Positions 33,201 to 41,090 of a stretch of DNA of 64,000 nt are shown here, one piece after another. The stretch is from Chlorobiota bacterium. GTDB lineage: Bacteria > Bacteroidota > Ignavibacteria > OLB7. The notes under the pieces were generated by a model. It saw only the letters and a list, made by a program, of their open reading frames with translations. It did no database searches and was not told where the DNA came from. Each line of letters begins with the position of its first letter. Within the stretch, counting starts at the first letter, position 1. Where the stretch lies: assembly GCA_016788565.1 (NCBI GenBank), contig JAEUSP010000052.1, forward strand, positions 1-64,000. Direction: 5' to 3'. The position numbers and the translations under genes were made by a program.

Positions 33201-34391
33201 CGCAAGGTTGATGTAATTATCCTGGAAATCATCCTTGGGGGTGGTGAACACCAAATCGTTTTGGTACTGCTCAACGGGTGTCAGCACAAGGAAGAAGGGA
33301 TCGGTTGGAACGCCGTTGGTTCCTTCGTAATACTGGGAGGTGTTGTACTGCGCCACCATGATCGGCTTATCGGAGGAGAACTCCATCGGGATTGGTTCCT
33401 CGGGGCGGATTTCAAAGAAGCCATATCCAAGCTCACCCCCTTTTCCAGCAATCGTGCCGTAGAGTGTGCCGTTGATATAGACTTTTGCCCCAGGCTCGCC
33501 GGCAAAAATTCGGTAGATGGGACCTTTTGCGCGGGTCTTGATTGGCATTGCGTGATAGACCGTTCCCCAGGTGCTAATCGGCAAAAGCATCTCGGTGATA
33601 TGATCGCAGCAGCAATACTGGATTTCGTTGGGGATGTAGGTGCAGTTGTTCCCTGCCGTCACGCCAACCGGCTTGGTGGCATAGATGTAGCTTCCGGTAA
33701 GATCGCCACCATAGCCAATGGACATCGAGGAGAAGACATCGCCTTTATCAAGCGATATGGAGAAGGTGCTTCCGGCAGGGTGGTTTGGCGAACTCATCGG
33801 GTGGCTGATCGTCACCGAGGTGCCATCGTAGGGGGCAATAATCATATACTGCGACGGCAGTTTCTGCACATTGCCATCGGTCACTGATCCGTAGCTGGAG
33901 ACAATGTACTCCTGGCCCAATGCATTGACCGGCAATGCCAACAATCCGTCGCTGGAGTACTTCAGGCGGTTGATGCCATAGACCACGATGGGTGCTTCGG
34001 CCTCAATCCTCACCGCACGTTTTTTATAGACTTCATCGTCCGGCACATCAGTCTGGTCGTTCCGGACAAGGATTTGCCCTTCAATGTTATCAAGGTCCAC
34101 CGTGACGATATCGTAGGGGATGGTGTAGAACGTTTTTTTGAACTGCTGCCCCACCCACACATTCACCCGGGTGCGAACCCCCGAGGTGATGTAGAACCTG
34201 ATGTATTTCTCGCCACCGGGTGTTCCTGCTTCCCAGTTGGCTGGGAACGCAACGTAGAACTCCTTCCCAACGTTGTTCAGCCCAAACGGCACGGGGAATT
34301 TATTCCCACTTGGCGCGCCTTGCGCCTGAAGCTGCATCGTTCCGCCAATGCTCAGTAGCAGCAGAAGTGCAATGCGGATCACAAATCTCAT
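30228..34391 (-). CDS. Giant secreted T9SS protein: IgGFc-binding-like head, ASH repeats, cohesin-like domain
   Basis: 1387 residues. A signal peptide (about 1-25, ending LQAQ) is followed by an IgGFc-binding-like N-terminal domain (GKEFYVAFPANW, VYGINRLKYSSDG, region 40-420). The middle has several Hydin/ASPM-type or choice-of-anchor D modules (INPLSFGNLILGGK, DIDYGKQLVGTL, DYDFGTRIVKTTDS). Near the end a cohesin-like part (VELGKEMDVAVLLNEDV...FTYDPKLL) precedes a T9SS sorting domain (PNPFNPVTNIRYSLG ... GNYYYTLTSGTWSKTRM). It should be moved across the outer membrane and kept at the surface. ATG 34391 is used since it begins the signal peptide. Function of the exposed domain is not known. 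Confidence 0.85.
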   Translation of the reverse strand: MRFVIRIALLLLLSIGGTMQLQAQGAPSGNKFPVPFGLNNVGKEFYVAFPANWEAGTPGGEKYIRFYITSGVRTRVNVWVGQQFKKTFYTIPYDIVTVDLDNIEGQILVRNDQTDVPDDEVYKKRAVRIEAEAPIVVYGINRLKYSSDGLLALPVNALGQEYIVSSYGSVTDGNVQKLPSQYMIIAPYDGTSVTISHPMSSPNHPAGSTFSISLDKGDVFSSMSIGYGGDLTGSYIYATKPVGVTAGNNCTYIPNEIQYCCCDHITEMLLPISTWGTVYHAMPIKTRAKGPIYRIFAGEPGAKVYINGTLYGTIAGKGGELGYGFFEIRPEEPIPMEFSSDKPIMVAQYNTSQYYEGTNGVPTDPFFLVLTPVEQYQNDLVFTTPKDDFQDNYINLAVDSAGLYQLEIAPGGSDQFELVMSKYAPTVRKYATQLNGKTYMGATFPIPAGTYRMRGPSPFAGYLYGFSSFDSYGYPLSAALGDLRIKDTVAPDVTLKQNCDGTADGVVNDMPDEEAARANLAFIWLDPDTTETYNYELFVPTTFETGNRSTTFQLRVIDKTKDARAVLISTDRSGNFRRDTVYYTSMNVAIQPNPLSFGNLILGGKSTKTLTITNKNSRPVILREVRLKSGANNFVITKNLSLPATLGAAGSGTESATIDVEFTANRSGSFSDSVGVADDCGLRYIALVTGSSATPIIQVTDIDYGKQLVGTLTRRQFEIRNISTDGGMLTVTGGTVLSAYPGVTPPIFTSEHGNLTFPLNLNAGQIITVSATFQPNAVGPFQDQIVFSHNAPANPNNDSISIHKGEGIQASLFATSYDWPRHRVGTGPYPASVWIKNAGTTQARVTGVQPMAGHSSDFRILNPGQFVNVDMGPGDSLEVKVEFTPTAIGPRTATITYDHNTNQTELVQSVLTGIGTETGLATQDYDFGTRIVKTTDSAMQIKFWMPGDPLYRDTVAITSFRFTSDNDGTTDDFRYTLNTGTTFPIVLRPGSDTLTFTGYFNAQAIGTRRASIRAITADNVDATSNWVGVGQLFTPAISGVTDSVRDLCITDTVGALLSPIITNTGTANLQVVGMRFKSGRNAPFNILDPNPALTFTVLPGENRLIQVRYIPTQAGGIQRDTIVFTTNIPGAPEYELEVSGSAAPIQNLSTTTQITGRGKDNAVELGKEMDVAVLLNEDVTALNAKEYSVVFTYDPKLLQSRPATLAKLEALTPAGSTATVNSASKPGLLIIDVATPTPLAGTGKLLTMPFGVMFTKDPERSMDVKVTLNDVNCAVVKTSAATTGLAPICGLNLRLIELTGSDYALDQNSPNPFNPVTNIRYSLGLDGPTKIVLYDANGRLVQTLVDEYQKPGLYELTVDVTNLPSGNYYYTLTSGTWSKTRMLTVKK

Positions 34392-34640
34392 GCGTGGCTC
34401 CCTTCGGTAAGTGTTTTGTGTATTGCTGATTGCTTGGTTACGCGACGGATAGGACAGGGGGAAGAAGCGGGATAACGATGCCGACGGTGAGCAGAGGGGA
34501 AACACCCTTCTGGTTCGGTATCAACCGCTGTGCAATAGAGATTCCAACAGGGGTTAAGAAGTTACAACGATGCAAAGTAAGAGGGGGAAATTGGGGGGAA
34601 GGTAACAGCCCCCGCAGGCGGAGTTGCGATTACCCCTTTG

Positions 34641-35330
34641 CTACGCATCCACCACCACACCATCCTGCATCTGCAACACGCGGTCGGCGCGTTGGGCAAG
34701 GGCATCGTTGTGGGTGACGATGATGAACGTCCGGCGGTCGCGGCGGCTGATTGCCCACAACAGCGAATGCAGACGCTCGCCAGTTTCGGAATCAAGGTTG
34801 CCGGAAGGCTCGTCGGCAAGCACAAGCTGGGGCTGGGGGATTAATGCGCGGGCAACCGCAACGCGCTGCTGTTCGCCACCGGAAAGTTCGCTCGGTTTGT
34901 GGTCGGCACGCTCCTGCAGATCCACCAACCCCAAATACTCACCCGCTTGCGCCAGCGCATCCCGCATCGGCACCCCACGGATCATCAACGGCATCGCCAC
35001 ATTCTCCAGCGCGGTGAACTCCGGCAGCAGATGATGAAACTGGAACACAAACCCAACATTCCGATTGCGGAAGTCGGCAAGCTCCTTGGGGTTCATCCCC
35101 TGCAACCGCCGCCCAACAATCTCCACTTCGCCGCTGGTAGCTGTGTCAAGCCCGCCAATGATGTGAAGCAACGTGCTTTTCCCCGCCCCCGAACGCCCAA
35201 CAATCGCCACCACCTGCCCTGGTTCAATGTCCAACGTCACCCCACGAAGCACCGCCAGCGATTTCCCTTCAATCTGATATTCCTTTGTTACCTCACGAAG
35301 CCGAACAACGGGCGATGGATGATTGCTCAT
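34641..35330 (-). CDS. lolD: LolD-like ABC transporter ATPase
   Basis: 229 residues. Walker A GRSGAGKST, Q-loop, signature LSGGEQQR, Walker B LVLADEPSGNLD and the switch His in VTHND are all present. The length and the profile (FRNRNVGFVFQFHHLLPEF) fit LolD, which with LolC/E lifts lipoproteins from the inner membrane; the membrane partner is not in the window. A MacB-type role cannot be excluded. It is the last gene of a minus-strand run that begins with comEA-like at 37866. A TATCTTG box lies 5 bases before its ATG. Confidence 0.88.
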   Translation of the reverse strand: MSNHPSPVVRLREVTKEYQIEGKSLAVLRGVTLDIEPGQVVAIVGRSGAGKSTLLHIIGGLDTATSGEVEIVGRRLQGMNPKELADFRNRNVGFVFQFHHLLPEFTALENVAMPLMIRGVPMRDALAQAGEYLGLVDLQERADHKPSELSGGEQQRVAVARALIPQPQLVLADEPSGNLDSETGERLHSLLWAISRRDRRTFIIVTHNDALAQRADRVLQMQDGVVVDA

Positions 35331-35419
35331 GCGGACAAGATACAGCCAAAAATAGCGTAGATGGAAGAAGGCTCAACATTTCTGCTGCCCCGGGTAGCCA
35401 CGTGGCCAATGGGTTCACT

Positions 35420-36157
35420 TCACCCCCGCCCGGTTAGCGATGGAATGCCCTGCATAAATTCCTTCCAGACTTTGAACAACTCCCATGTTGCGTGCACATC
35501 TCTCATGCAATACTCGGCGATTGCTTGGTGCTGGCCGGCGGCGAACAATCGGGCAACATCGTTTCCGGTGATCCCTTCCTCCTTGGGTGAGGTAATGCCG
35601 AAGGCTTTGCAGTAGAAATCGAAATTCCACCGCCTGCTTGGGCCGGTTTTGTCGAACTCCTTGAACGCCAGCTCGGCTTGCAGATCAATGTGGCTCTCAT
35701 GGTTCCAGCGCGTTCCGGCCATCAGGTTCCGGCTGGGGCGCACCCGCAGCAGCCCAGAACGGAGCATCAGAAATGGGCAGTCGAAACTGCGCCCGTTGAA
35801 GGTGACGATGTTGATCCCACGGCCGGCAGATTTTTCGAAACGCTGCCACCACGCCTGCAAAACCTCCGCTTCCGGCATACAACGCCAAATGGAGCCATCG
35901 GGCAACTGCCCAATGTTGGAGGGCGTTGCACTGCTGGAAAAAATCATGGTTTTCGGTTCGGTTGTTGTGATGTCTTCGGCATACAACATCCCGATTGCCG
36001 CCACTTGGGCGGTTAGCGGGTTCAGGCTCATCTGGCGTTTCCGCTCCGCAATTTGGTCCTCCCCTTCGGCACCACGCAGCAGAAACTCCTGCTGCGAATC
36101 GGCCAACGAATCGAACGGGATGGCTGCGGTTTCGATGTCAAAAACTAAGTAGGGCAT
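35420..36157 (-). CDS. 3'-5' exonuclease, PolB-type exo family (DNA_pol_B_exo2)
   Basis: 245 residues of RNase H-like fold. Exo motif I is DIETAAIPFD (about 7-16), motif II is ITFNGRSFDCPFL-like (IVTFNGRSFDCPFLMLR), and motif III ends in YCMRDVHATWEL. These carry the metal-binding Asp/Glu residues. Predicted to trim single-strand DNA 3' ends; targets unknown. It lies between coaD and lolD with gaps of about 60 and 90 bases. Confidence 0.82.
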   Translation of the reverse strand: MPYLVFDIETAAIPFDSLADSQQEFLLRGAEGEDQIAERKRQMSLNPLTAQVAAIGMLYAEDITTTEPKTMIFSSSATPSNIGQLPDGSIWRCMPEAEVLQAWWQRFEKSAGRGINIVTFNGRSFDCPFLMLRSGLLRVRPSRNLMAGTRWNHESHIDLQAELAFKEFDKTGPSRRWNFDFYCKAFGITSPKEEGITGNDVARLFAAGQHQAIAEYCMRDVHATWELFKVWKEFMQGIPSLTGRG

Positions 36158-36214
36158 ACTGGCGGTTTGTTAGTGGTTCGGCATTCTTGGCACGGCGCTC
36201 TGGCCCGGCGTTCC

Positions 36215-36718
36215 TCACCCGGCATTTCTGGCGCGGAATTCCTCTTTCTTCATCAACGCATCGGCAACGATGGCTGGCACAAAATCGCGAATGGTTGGGG
36301 AACCGTAGCGGGCAAGCTCGCGGATGATGGAGGAATTCAGATAGGTGTATCGCTCGTGCGGCATCAGGAACATGGTGTTGATTTCCGGGATCATTTTTTT
36401 GTTCATCAGCGCCATCTGCAGCTCGTACTCAAAATCGCTAACGGCACGCAAACCACGGACAATCGCCACCGCGCCTTGCTGGCGTGCGAACTCCACAATC
36501 AACCCGCTGCAAAGCATCACCCGAACATTGGCGAACTGCCCTAACGATTGCGTGGCAAGCGCAAACCGCTCCTGTTCGGTGAACAATGTTTTTTTTGCGC
36601 TATTGACCGCCAAAGCAACAATCACCCAATCGAAGATCTGCGCGGCACGCTCGATGATGTCAAGATGGCCATTGGTGATCGGGTCGAAGGTTCCGGGATA
36701 AACTGCGGTTCGTTCCAT
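36215..36718 (-). CDS. coaD: Pantetheine-phosphate adenylyltransferase
   Basis: 167 residues. It joins ATP and 4'-phosphopantetheine into dephospho-CoA. Signature: VYPGTFDPITNGHLDII (nucleotidyltransferase TxxHxGH), RGLRAVSDFEYELQ (ribose/phosphate region) and the later YTYLNSSIIRELARYG (ISSTxVR site). Start ATG 36718 begins MERTAVYPGTF; an upstream TTG is less likely. Its gene lies 31 bases after rsmD on the same strand, a pairing common in bacteria. Confidence 0.95.
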   Translation of the reverse strand: MERTAVYPGTFDPITNGHLDIIERAAQIFDWVIVALAVNSAKKTLFTEQERFALATQSLGQFANVRVMLCSGLIVEFARQQGAVAIVRGLRAVSDFEYELQMALMNKKMIPEINTMFLMPHERYTYLNSSIIRELARYGSPTIRDFVPAIVADALMKKEEFRARNAG

Positions 36719-36748
36719 TGCAAGCAACTCGGTTCAGGTGTGAATTTT

Positions 36749-37303
36749 TCAGGTGTGATCTTTTTTTCGGTAGATGGAAACCCCGGTGTCGCCGAAGTGG
36801 CGTGTGGTTTCCAGCAGTGCAACGTCGGTGCTGCGCCCTTGCATAAAACCGGAATGTTCCAGCACCAACAGCCCGCCGCCACGGACGCGCCCAAGCGCGA
36901 ACAGGTCATGGACTAATCGGTCGAAAATTGTGGCCGCGTAGGGGGGGTCGGCAAACACAAGATCGTAGCTCTGCTCGGTTCCAACAACGTGGCGAAGCGC
37001 GTCGCGTTGCAGCACCGTGCCGCGGTCGCGCAGTCCAAGTTCGTTCAAATTTTGTTGGATGATGCTGGCGGCACGTCCGTTCATCTCCACAAAATCGCAA
37101 TGCTCCGCGCCACGGCTTAATGCCTCAATCCCCAAGGCCCCGGTTCCGGCAAACAAGTCCAACACCATCAATCCGCCGAAGGTGATTCGGGAATTCAGGA
37201 TGTTGAAGATGGACTCACGCACACGGTCGGTGGTGGGGCGTAGCCCTGGGCTATCAATGCTGCGCAGTTGGCGGCCGCGAAGTGTTCCGGCAATCACCCT
37301 CAT
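36749..37303 (-). CDS. rsmD: 16S rRNA (guanine(966)-N2)-methyltransferase
   Basis: 184 residues. It methylates G966 of 16S rRNA using S-adenosylmethionine. Start sequence MRVIAGTLRGRQL, SAM motif VLDLFAGTGALGIEALSRG and catalytic DPPY in VFADPPYA are diagnostic. The gene is followed closely by coaD and preceded by the comEA-like gene, all on the minus strand with about 30-base gaps. Confidence 0.95.
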   Translation of the reverse strand: MRVIAGTLRGRQLRSIDSPGLRPTTDRVRESIFNILNSRITFGGLMVLDLFAGTGALGIEALSRGAEHCDFVEMNGRAASIIQQNLNELGLRDRGTVLQRDALRHVVGTEQSYDLVFADPPYAATIFDRLVHDLFALGRVRGGGLLVLEHSGFMQGRSTDVALLETTRHFGDTGVSIYRKKDHT

Positions 37304-37332
37304 GGATTCATCTGCTTCATTTCACTGTTGGC

Positions 37333-37866
37333 TCATTTCACTTTCAGGAACGGGAGCATTTTTTCGTATTTCTTTGGGCCAATTCCTTTCACGTTCATAA
37401 TGTCGGCTGGGGCCGAAAATTTGCGGGCGTTGCGATGCCCGATAATCGCTTCGGCGGTTTTCTCACCCACCCCCGGCAGCCGCATCAGTTCGGCTTTGGA
37501 GGCTGTGTTGATGTTCACCGGGCCCGATGGAGGTTGCTTTTTTCCGCTTGAGCTTTTGGTGGCGGTTTTGGCAACGGAATCGGCGGCAAGGTCCTGGTCG
37601 GTTAGTGGATCCCACTGGCTAAGGCTATCGCTGCTTGCGCTGTCGGCCATGCCGCGGCGGATCTGCTCTGCGCGGTGTGCTGATTGGATAGAATCGTGCC
37701 GCTGGATTAACGCGGCGATGTCGTGCCGGGCGCGGTTCGGGTCGCGCCCGTCAAAAAATGTGGAGTAGCCCCAGCCCACCAACGCCCCACCGGCAACAAC
37801 CAACGCAACGGTGATATCCGTTTGGGTCAATGAAAGAAACGAAGCAATACGCGAACGGAAGCCCAT
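37333..37866 (-). CDS. ComEA-like helix-hairpin-helix protein
   Basis: 177 residues. A single membrane helix (about 16-38) anchors an acidic, Ser-rich linker and a C-terminal double helix-hairpin-helix: VNINTASKAELMRLPGVGEKTAEAII and FSAPADIMNVKGIGPKKYEKM. This is the DNA-binding unit of ComEA, which pulls DNA in during natural transformation, and of unrelated DNA-binding proteins. ATG 37866 begins the family-like part. It heads an operon with rsmD and coaD. Confidence 0.8.
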   Translation of the reverse strand: MGFRSRIASFLSLTQTDITVALVVAGGALVGWGYSTFFDGRDPNRARHDIAALIQRHDSIQSAHRAEQIRRGMADSASSDSLSQWDPLTDQDLAADSVAKTATKSSSGKKQPPSGPVNINTASKAELMRLPGVGEKTAEAIIGHRNARKFSAPADIMNVKGIGPKKYEKMLPFLKVK

Positions 37867-38035
37867 ACAATCAACCTCTCTCCTTCCCCCTGCCATTGTT
37901 CGGGAGAATATGGATGGATAAAAAAAAGCGGTGGCAAGATAGAGCCTTGCGGTGTTGGTAGCAAGGGGAGCGGCCAAAGATTCTGGAAGAACCGATGCTC
38001 CAATTTTGAAAAATGTAACCGGCAACAAAAGTCTG

Positions 38036-38065
38036 TTGGCCGGGGTTCTGGATACGCTATATTTG
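38036..38065 (+). promoter_or_regulatory. Promoter of tRNA-Thr
   Basis: TTG (38036-38038), then 19 bases, then TATATTTG (38058-38065): a textbook Bacteroidota primary sigma-factor promoter. The tRNA begins 12 bases after the box. Confidence 0.8.
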
Positions 38066-38077
38066 CAGCCCTTCAAC

Positions 38078-38150
38078 GCCCGTGTAGCTCAACTGGCAGA
38101 GCATCTGATTTGTAATCAGAAGGTTGCAGGTTCGATTCCCGTCGCGGGCT
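38078..38150 (+). tRNA. tRNA-Thr(TGT)
   Basis: Cloverleaf: acceptor GCCCGTG/CGCGGGC, D-arm with AGCTCAACTGGCAGAGC, anticodon stem TCTGA/TCAGA with loop TTTGTAA, so anticodon TGT (reads ACA), T-arm GGTTCGATTCC. CCA is not encoded. Confidence 0.95.
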
Positions 38151-38165
38151 CAAGATCATCATCAA

Positions 38166-38204
38166 AAAAGGGGATGCCGTCACAGCGGCATCCCCTTTTT
38201 TTTC
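38166..38204 (+). terminator. Terminator of tRNA-Thr
   Basis: AAGGGGATGCCG and CGGCATCCCCTT form a perfect stem over a short loop, followed by a T run. Confidence 0.9.
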
Positions 38205-38218
38205 TGGACACTTGGCAG

Positions 38219-38266
38219 ATAAAAAAAACGCCCGGCTTCATCTTGCAGAAGCTGGGCGTTTGTTGT
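38219..38266 (-). terminator. Terminator of the coiled-coil lipoprotein gene
   Basis: On the minus strand AACGCCCAGCTTC pairs with GAAGCCGGGCGTT (one G-T pair), followed by a run of T. Confidence 0.85.
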
Positions 38267-38282
38267 TCTTGCTGGGGAGAAC

Positions 38283-38951
38283 TTACTTGTTGGTGTTTGG
38301 TTTCAACGCACCTTCAACTTGCTTCTTGGCATCCTTCACTGCGGTCTCAACCTTCTTGGCACCATCGTTCACTGCGCCCTCAACCTTCTTGGCGGCTGCG
38401 TCAACTTTTTTGCCAGCTTCTTCCATCACTCCTTCTTTCTTGGCAGCACTGGTGTCGCCGGTTGCTGGGGCGGTGGTGGCGGCGGCAGCGGTGGCGGCGG
38501 AGTTCATGGTGGCTTCAATTTCGCTGTGTTGCTTCGTCAGCTCATCCAGATTGGCGTTCCATTTGGTGTAGTCGGCTTCGGCGGCTTTCCATGCGGTTTC
38601 AACATCGGCACGCTTTCCGGTTTTCACCACTTCGGCCATCTTGGCTTGCGATTCGGCCAGCTTGGTCTCGACTTCCTTCACGGTAGCCTCGTGGGCTTTG
38701 AACATCTGATCCATCTTGGCGCGGGTCTCGGCCATTGCGGTGTCGGCTGGGTTTGCCGAAGCCTTCATGGTCTCGAATTTTGTCACCAACGCGCCGTGGT
38801 GTGTCTTGAATTCGTTCAGCTTGGCGGTCAGCTCGGTAGCGGCTTTGGTCCAAGCGTCGCTCAGGTCGGTTACGTTCTCTTTGCCGCAGCCAACGATCGT
38901 CAGCGCAGCGATGGCCAGCGTCAGCATGGCCTTGTAGGTGTTGCGAATCAT
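38283..38951 (-). CDS. Coiled-coil lipoprotein of unknown function
   Basis: 222 residues. Lipobox ALTIVGC (Cys 22). Most of the rest is a long charged coiled coil (about 30-140: KFETMKASANPADTAMAETRAK and so on), then an Ala/Thr-rich hinge and a Lys/Ala repeat (AAKKVEGAVNDGAKKVETAV) of amphipathic LEA-like heptads. It may act as an envelope spacer or stress protein, like Lpp-type or LEA proteins; no enzyme fold is visible. Ends at a strong terminator. Nearest genes are tRNA-Thr (opposite strand) and xseB upstream on the same strand. Confidence 0.75.
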   Translation of the reverse strand: MIRNTYKAMLTLAIAALTIVGCGKENVTDLSDAWTKAATELTAKLNEFKTHHGALVTKFETMKASANPADTAMAETRAKMDQMFKAHEATVKEVETKLAESQAKMAEVVKTGKRADVETAWKAAEADYTKWNANLDELTKQHSEIEATMNSAATAAAATTAPATGDTSAAKKEGVMEEAGKKVDAAAKKVEGAVNDGAKKVETAVKDAKKQVEGALKPNTNK

Positions 38952-39051
38952 GGTTGTTACTCCTTATTGGTTTTAGTGGACGGTTTGTTGTTGTATTGCT
39001 GTCAAGAAAAGTTTGCCGGAATTGGCGGGGGGGTAGCGCACGGGTTGGCGA

Positions 39052-39279
39052 CTATCCATCAAACGGCTGCGTGCTGAGTTCTCCATCCATTCGCTCTTTC
39101 AGCTCCTCCACTTTCAACTCTGCCAAGCGTAATTCTTGGCGGCAGCTTTGCGCTAACAGTATCCCTTCTTCGTAGAGCTTCATGGCTTCCGAAAGTGGGG
39201 CGGCCTCGCTTTCTAACGTCTCCACAATCTGGGCTAATCGCTCCAGTGATTCTTCAAACGAACGTTGTTTTTTTGCCAT
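39052..39279 (-). CDS. xseB: Exodeoxyribonuclease VII small subunit
   Basis: 75 residues, the full family length. Pattern FEESLERLAQIVETLES...PLSEAMKLYEEGILLAQSCRQEL matches XseB, which binds the large subunit XseA to degrade single-strand DNA. XseA is not in this window, though the two are usually adjacent. The C-terminal tail is short. Confidence 0.92.
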   Translation of the reverse strand: MAKKQRSFEESLERLAQIVETLESEAAPLSEAMKLYEEGILLAQSCRQELRLAELKVEELKERMDGELSTQPFDG

Positions 39280-39453
39280 GGATGAAATCGCGATTGGCTT
39301 ATACGCGCCGCAAAATTGGGCGTTACCGGGCGCGGGGGGTGACCCGGAGAAGGGGTGAGAAATGATGTTGTTTAGCCAGACTCAGCATGGGGAATACCGG
39401 CTGATTGGTGGGGGAAAAGCAGAACAAGCCACCGGTCACGATGGCTTGTTCAT

Positions 39454-39529
39454 TGGTACCGCGTACGAGATTCGAACTCGTGTTACCGGCGTGAGAGGCC
39501 AGCGTCCTAGACCCCTAGACGAACGCGGC
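39454..39529 (-). tRNA. tRNA-Glu(CTC)
   Basis: Minus-strand cloverleaf with TCGTCTAGGGGTCTAGGAC D-arm, anticodon loop CTCTCAC between CTGGC and GCCGG (anticodon CTC), T-arm GAGTTCGAATCTC, discriminator A and an encoded CCA (TGG at 39454-39456 on the plus strand). First pair is G-U. Confidence 0.93.
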
Positions 39530-39570
39530 GGTTGGGGCAGGAAGAGAGTATCCCCGCCAGGAATGTGAAG

Positions 39571-39643
39571 TTGCCCCGCCAGGGCTCGAACCTGAACTCT
39601 TCTGATCCAGAATCAGACGTGTTGCCAGTTACACCACAGGGCA
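39571..39643 (-). tRNA. tRNA-Gln(CTG)
   Basis: Minus-strand cloverleaf with TGCCCTG/CGGGGCA acceptor (U1-A72, typical for Gln), anticodon stem TCTGA/TCAGA with loop TTCTGGA (anticodon CTG), T-arm CAGGTTCGAGCCCTG. CCA is not encoded. It lies 41 bases from the tRNA-Glu. Confidence 0.93.
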
Positions 39644-39825
39644 GTTGTTGCTGGGCTATCAATCCCCAACACACGGGTGGCAAACATAGGGAAGCCAGCT
39701 CCGGTGGGCAAGGGGTGCATTACTGGAATAACAGAATAATGCAAAGCTGCCAGCCTACGGTTGTCAAAAAAAAAAAACGAAGCGATACTCAGCAATTCAG
39801 CTTCCATCCCAGAAGCTACCACCAG

Positions 39826-39899
<74 letters not shown>

Positions 39900-40107
39900 G
39901 GCCTAAAAGGGAGACAAACATACGCCGACGGTGCGAACCGTGTCAAGCGTTGTGCCATTGGAAAGTGTAGCAGTGTATCGCCCCAACGGGGTTCCCCTGT
40001 TGCCAGCAACGGCAGGTTCAGTATGTTCGGCGGGAAAGGGATGCCGCCCCTTCTGGCTCCCCTTCTACGTTGCAGCTATCGCAATCATCAACAACAAACT
40101 TTCGCTC

Positions 40108-40500
40108 ATGGCTTCTTCTTCAACACACCCGACGACCGTTTTCACCGAACAAGCTCCGGCTCCAATCGGGCCGTACTCACAAGGGAAAGTGTTTGGCAAT
40201 CTGCTGTTTACTGCGGGGCAGATTGGCCTAACTCCAGCGGGTGAACTTGCCGATGGCCTTCAGGCACAAACCCGCCAGGCACTGGCAAACCTGAAAGCCG
40301 TGCTGGAAGCTGGCGGCGCAAGTTTTGGGTCGGTGGTAAAAACCACCATCTTCCTGAAAGACATGAACGATTTTGGAACCGTCAACAGCATCTATGCCGA
40401 GGCCTTCGGCGATTCGGCACCGGCGCGCTCAACGGTGCAAGCCGCACGGCTGCCGAAGGATGCCCTTGTGGAAATTGAAGCCATTGCCGCAGTAGCATGA
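40108..40500 (+). CDS. ridA: RidA-family reactive intermediate deaminase
   Basis: 130 residues, the usual size. [21 protein letters not shown] near the start, [21 protein letters not shown] in the middle, and the signature [24 protein letters not shown] with the catalytic Arg. RidA hydrolyses reactive enamines/imines formed by PLP enzymes such as threonine dehydratase. ATG 40108 begins the conserved region. The stop overlaps the start of the next gene (ATGA), so the two are coupled. Confidence 0.92.
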   Translation: MASSSTHPTTVFTEQAPAPIGPYSQGKVFGNLLFTAGQIGLTPAGELADGLQAQTRQALANLKAVLEAGGASFGSVVKTTIFLKDMNDFGTVNSIYAEAFGDSAPARSTVQAARLPKDALVEIEAIAAVA

Positions 40501-41042
40501 TCCGTTTGTTCCCACCCACCGTTTGCTTGCTGCTGCTGGCAGCCGCCACCGCAGCCGCGCAAAGTGATACGGCAATCGCCCCAGCCACGCTTCCCGATAG
40601 CGTTGCAGCATCCCCGCCACCCAACCAAACCAACCCGGGGGGGATGACCAAAAACCCAACAACGGCGGTGCTGTTATCGTTGATCCCTGGCGGGGGGCAG
40701 ATCTACAATGGGCAGTATTGGAAAGCACCGCTGTTTGCTGGGGCTGCGGGCTTTTTTCTTGTGCAAGCAATCCGCTACCACAACCTCTATCAGGATCAAG
40801 TTGATGTGGTGGCGGCCACCCCAGAAACCGATGCCGCCTACGCCCGGCTGAAACGAATCCGCGAGATTTACCGCGATGAGCGTGACTTGAACATCGCCTA
40901 CTATCTGGGCGTTGATATCCTTTGCATGGTGGATGCCTACGTTGGCGCACACCTGTTCGATTTCAACGTGGATGATGATCTTACTTCCCGCATCTGGTTC
41001 AACCCAGTTCGCCCCGGAATTGGCGTGACGTTGCAGTGGTGA
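40497..41042 (+). CDS. DUF5683-family membrane protein
   Basis: 181 residues. A signal peptide (1-22, ending AAAQ) and then [34 protein letters not shown], a hydrophobic hairpin with the GGGQIYNG signature of the Bacteroidota DUF5683 family. The end repeats a helix ([27 protein letters not shown]). Often found beside cell-division or envelope genes; function unknown. Coupled to ridA by ATGA. Confidence 0.82.
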   Translation: MIRLFPPTVCLLLLAAATAAAQSDTAIAPATLPDSVAASPPPNQTNPGGMTKNPTTAVLLSLIPGGGQIYNGQYWKAPLFAGAAGFFLVQAIRYHNLYQDQVDVVAATPETDAAYARLKRIREIYRDERDLNIAYYLGVDILCMVDAYVGAHLFDFNVDDDLTSRIWFNPVRPGIGVTLQW

Positions 41043-41090
41043 TTCACCAGTTGTGAGTCATCATCCGACGGCTTGTATCACGCACTTGCA

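Noticed and set aside
39766-39780. Poly-A run as a regulatory switch
   Set aside because: It is an intergenic homopolymer between tRNA genes, away from any start codon or promoter.
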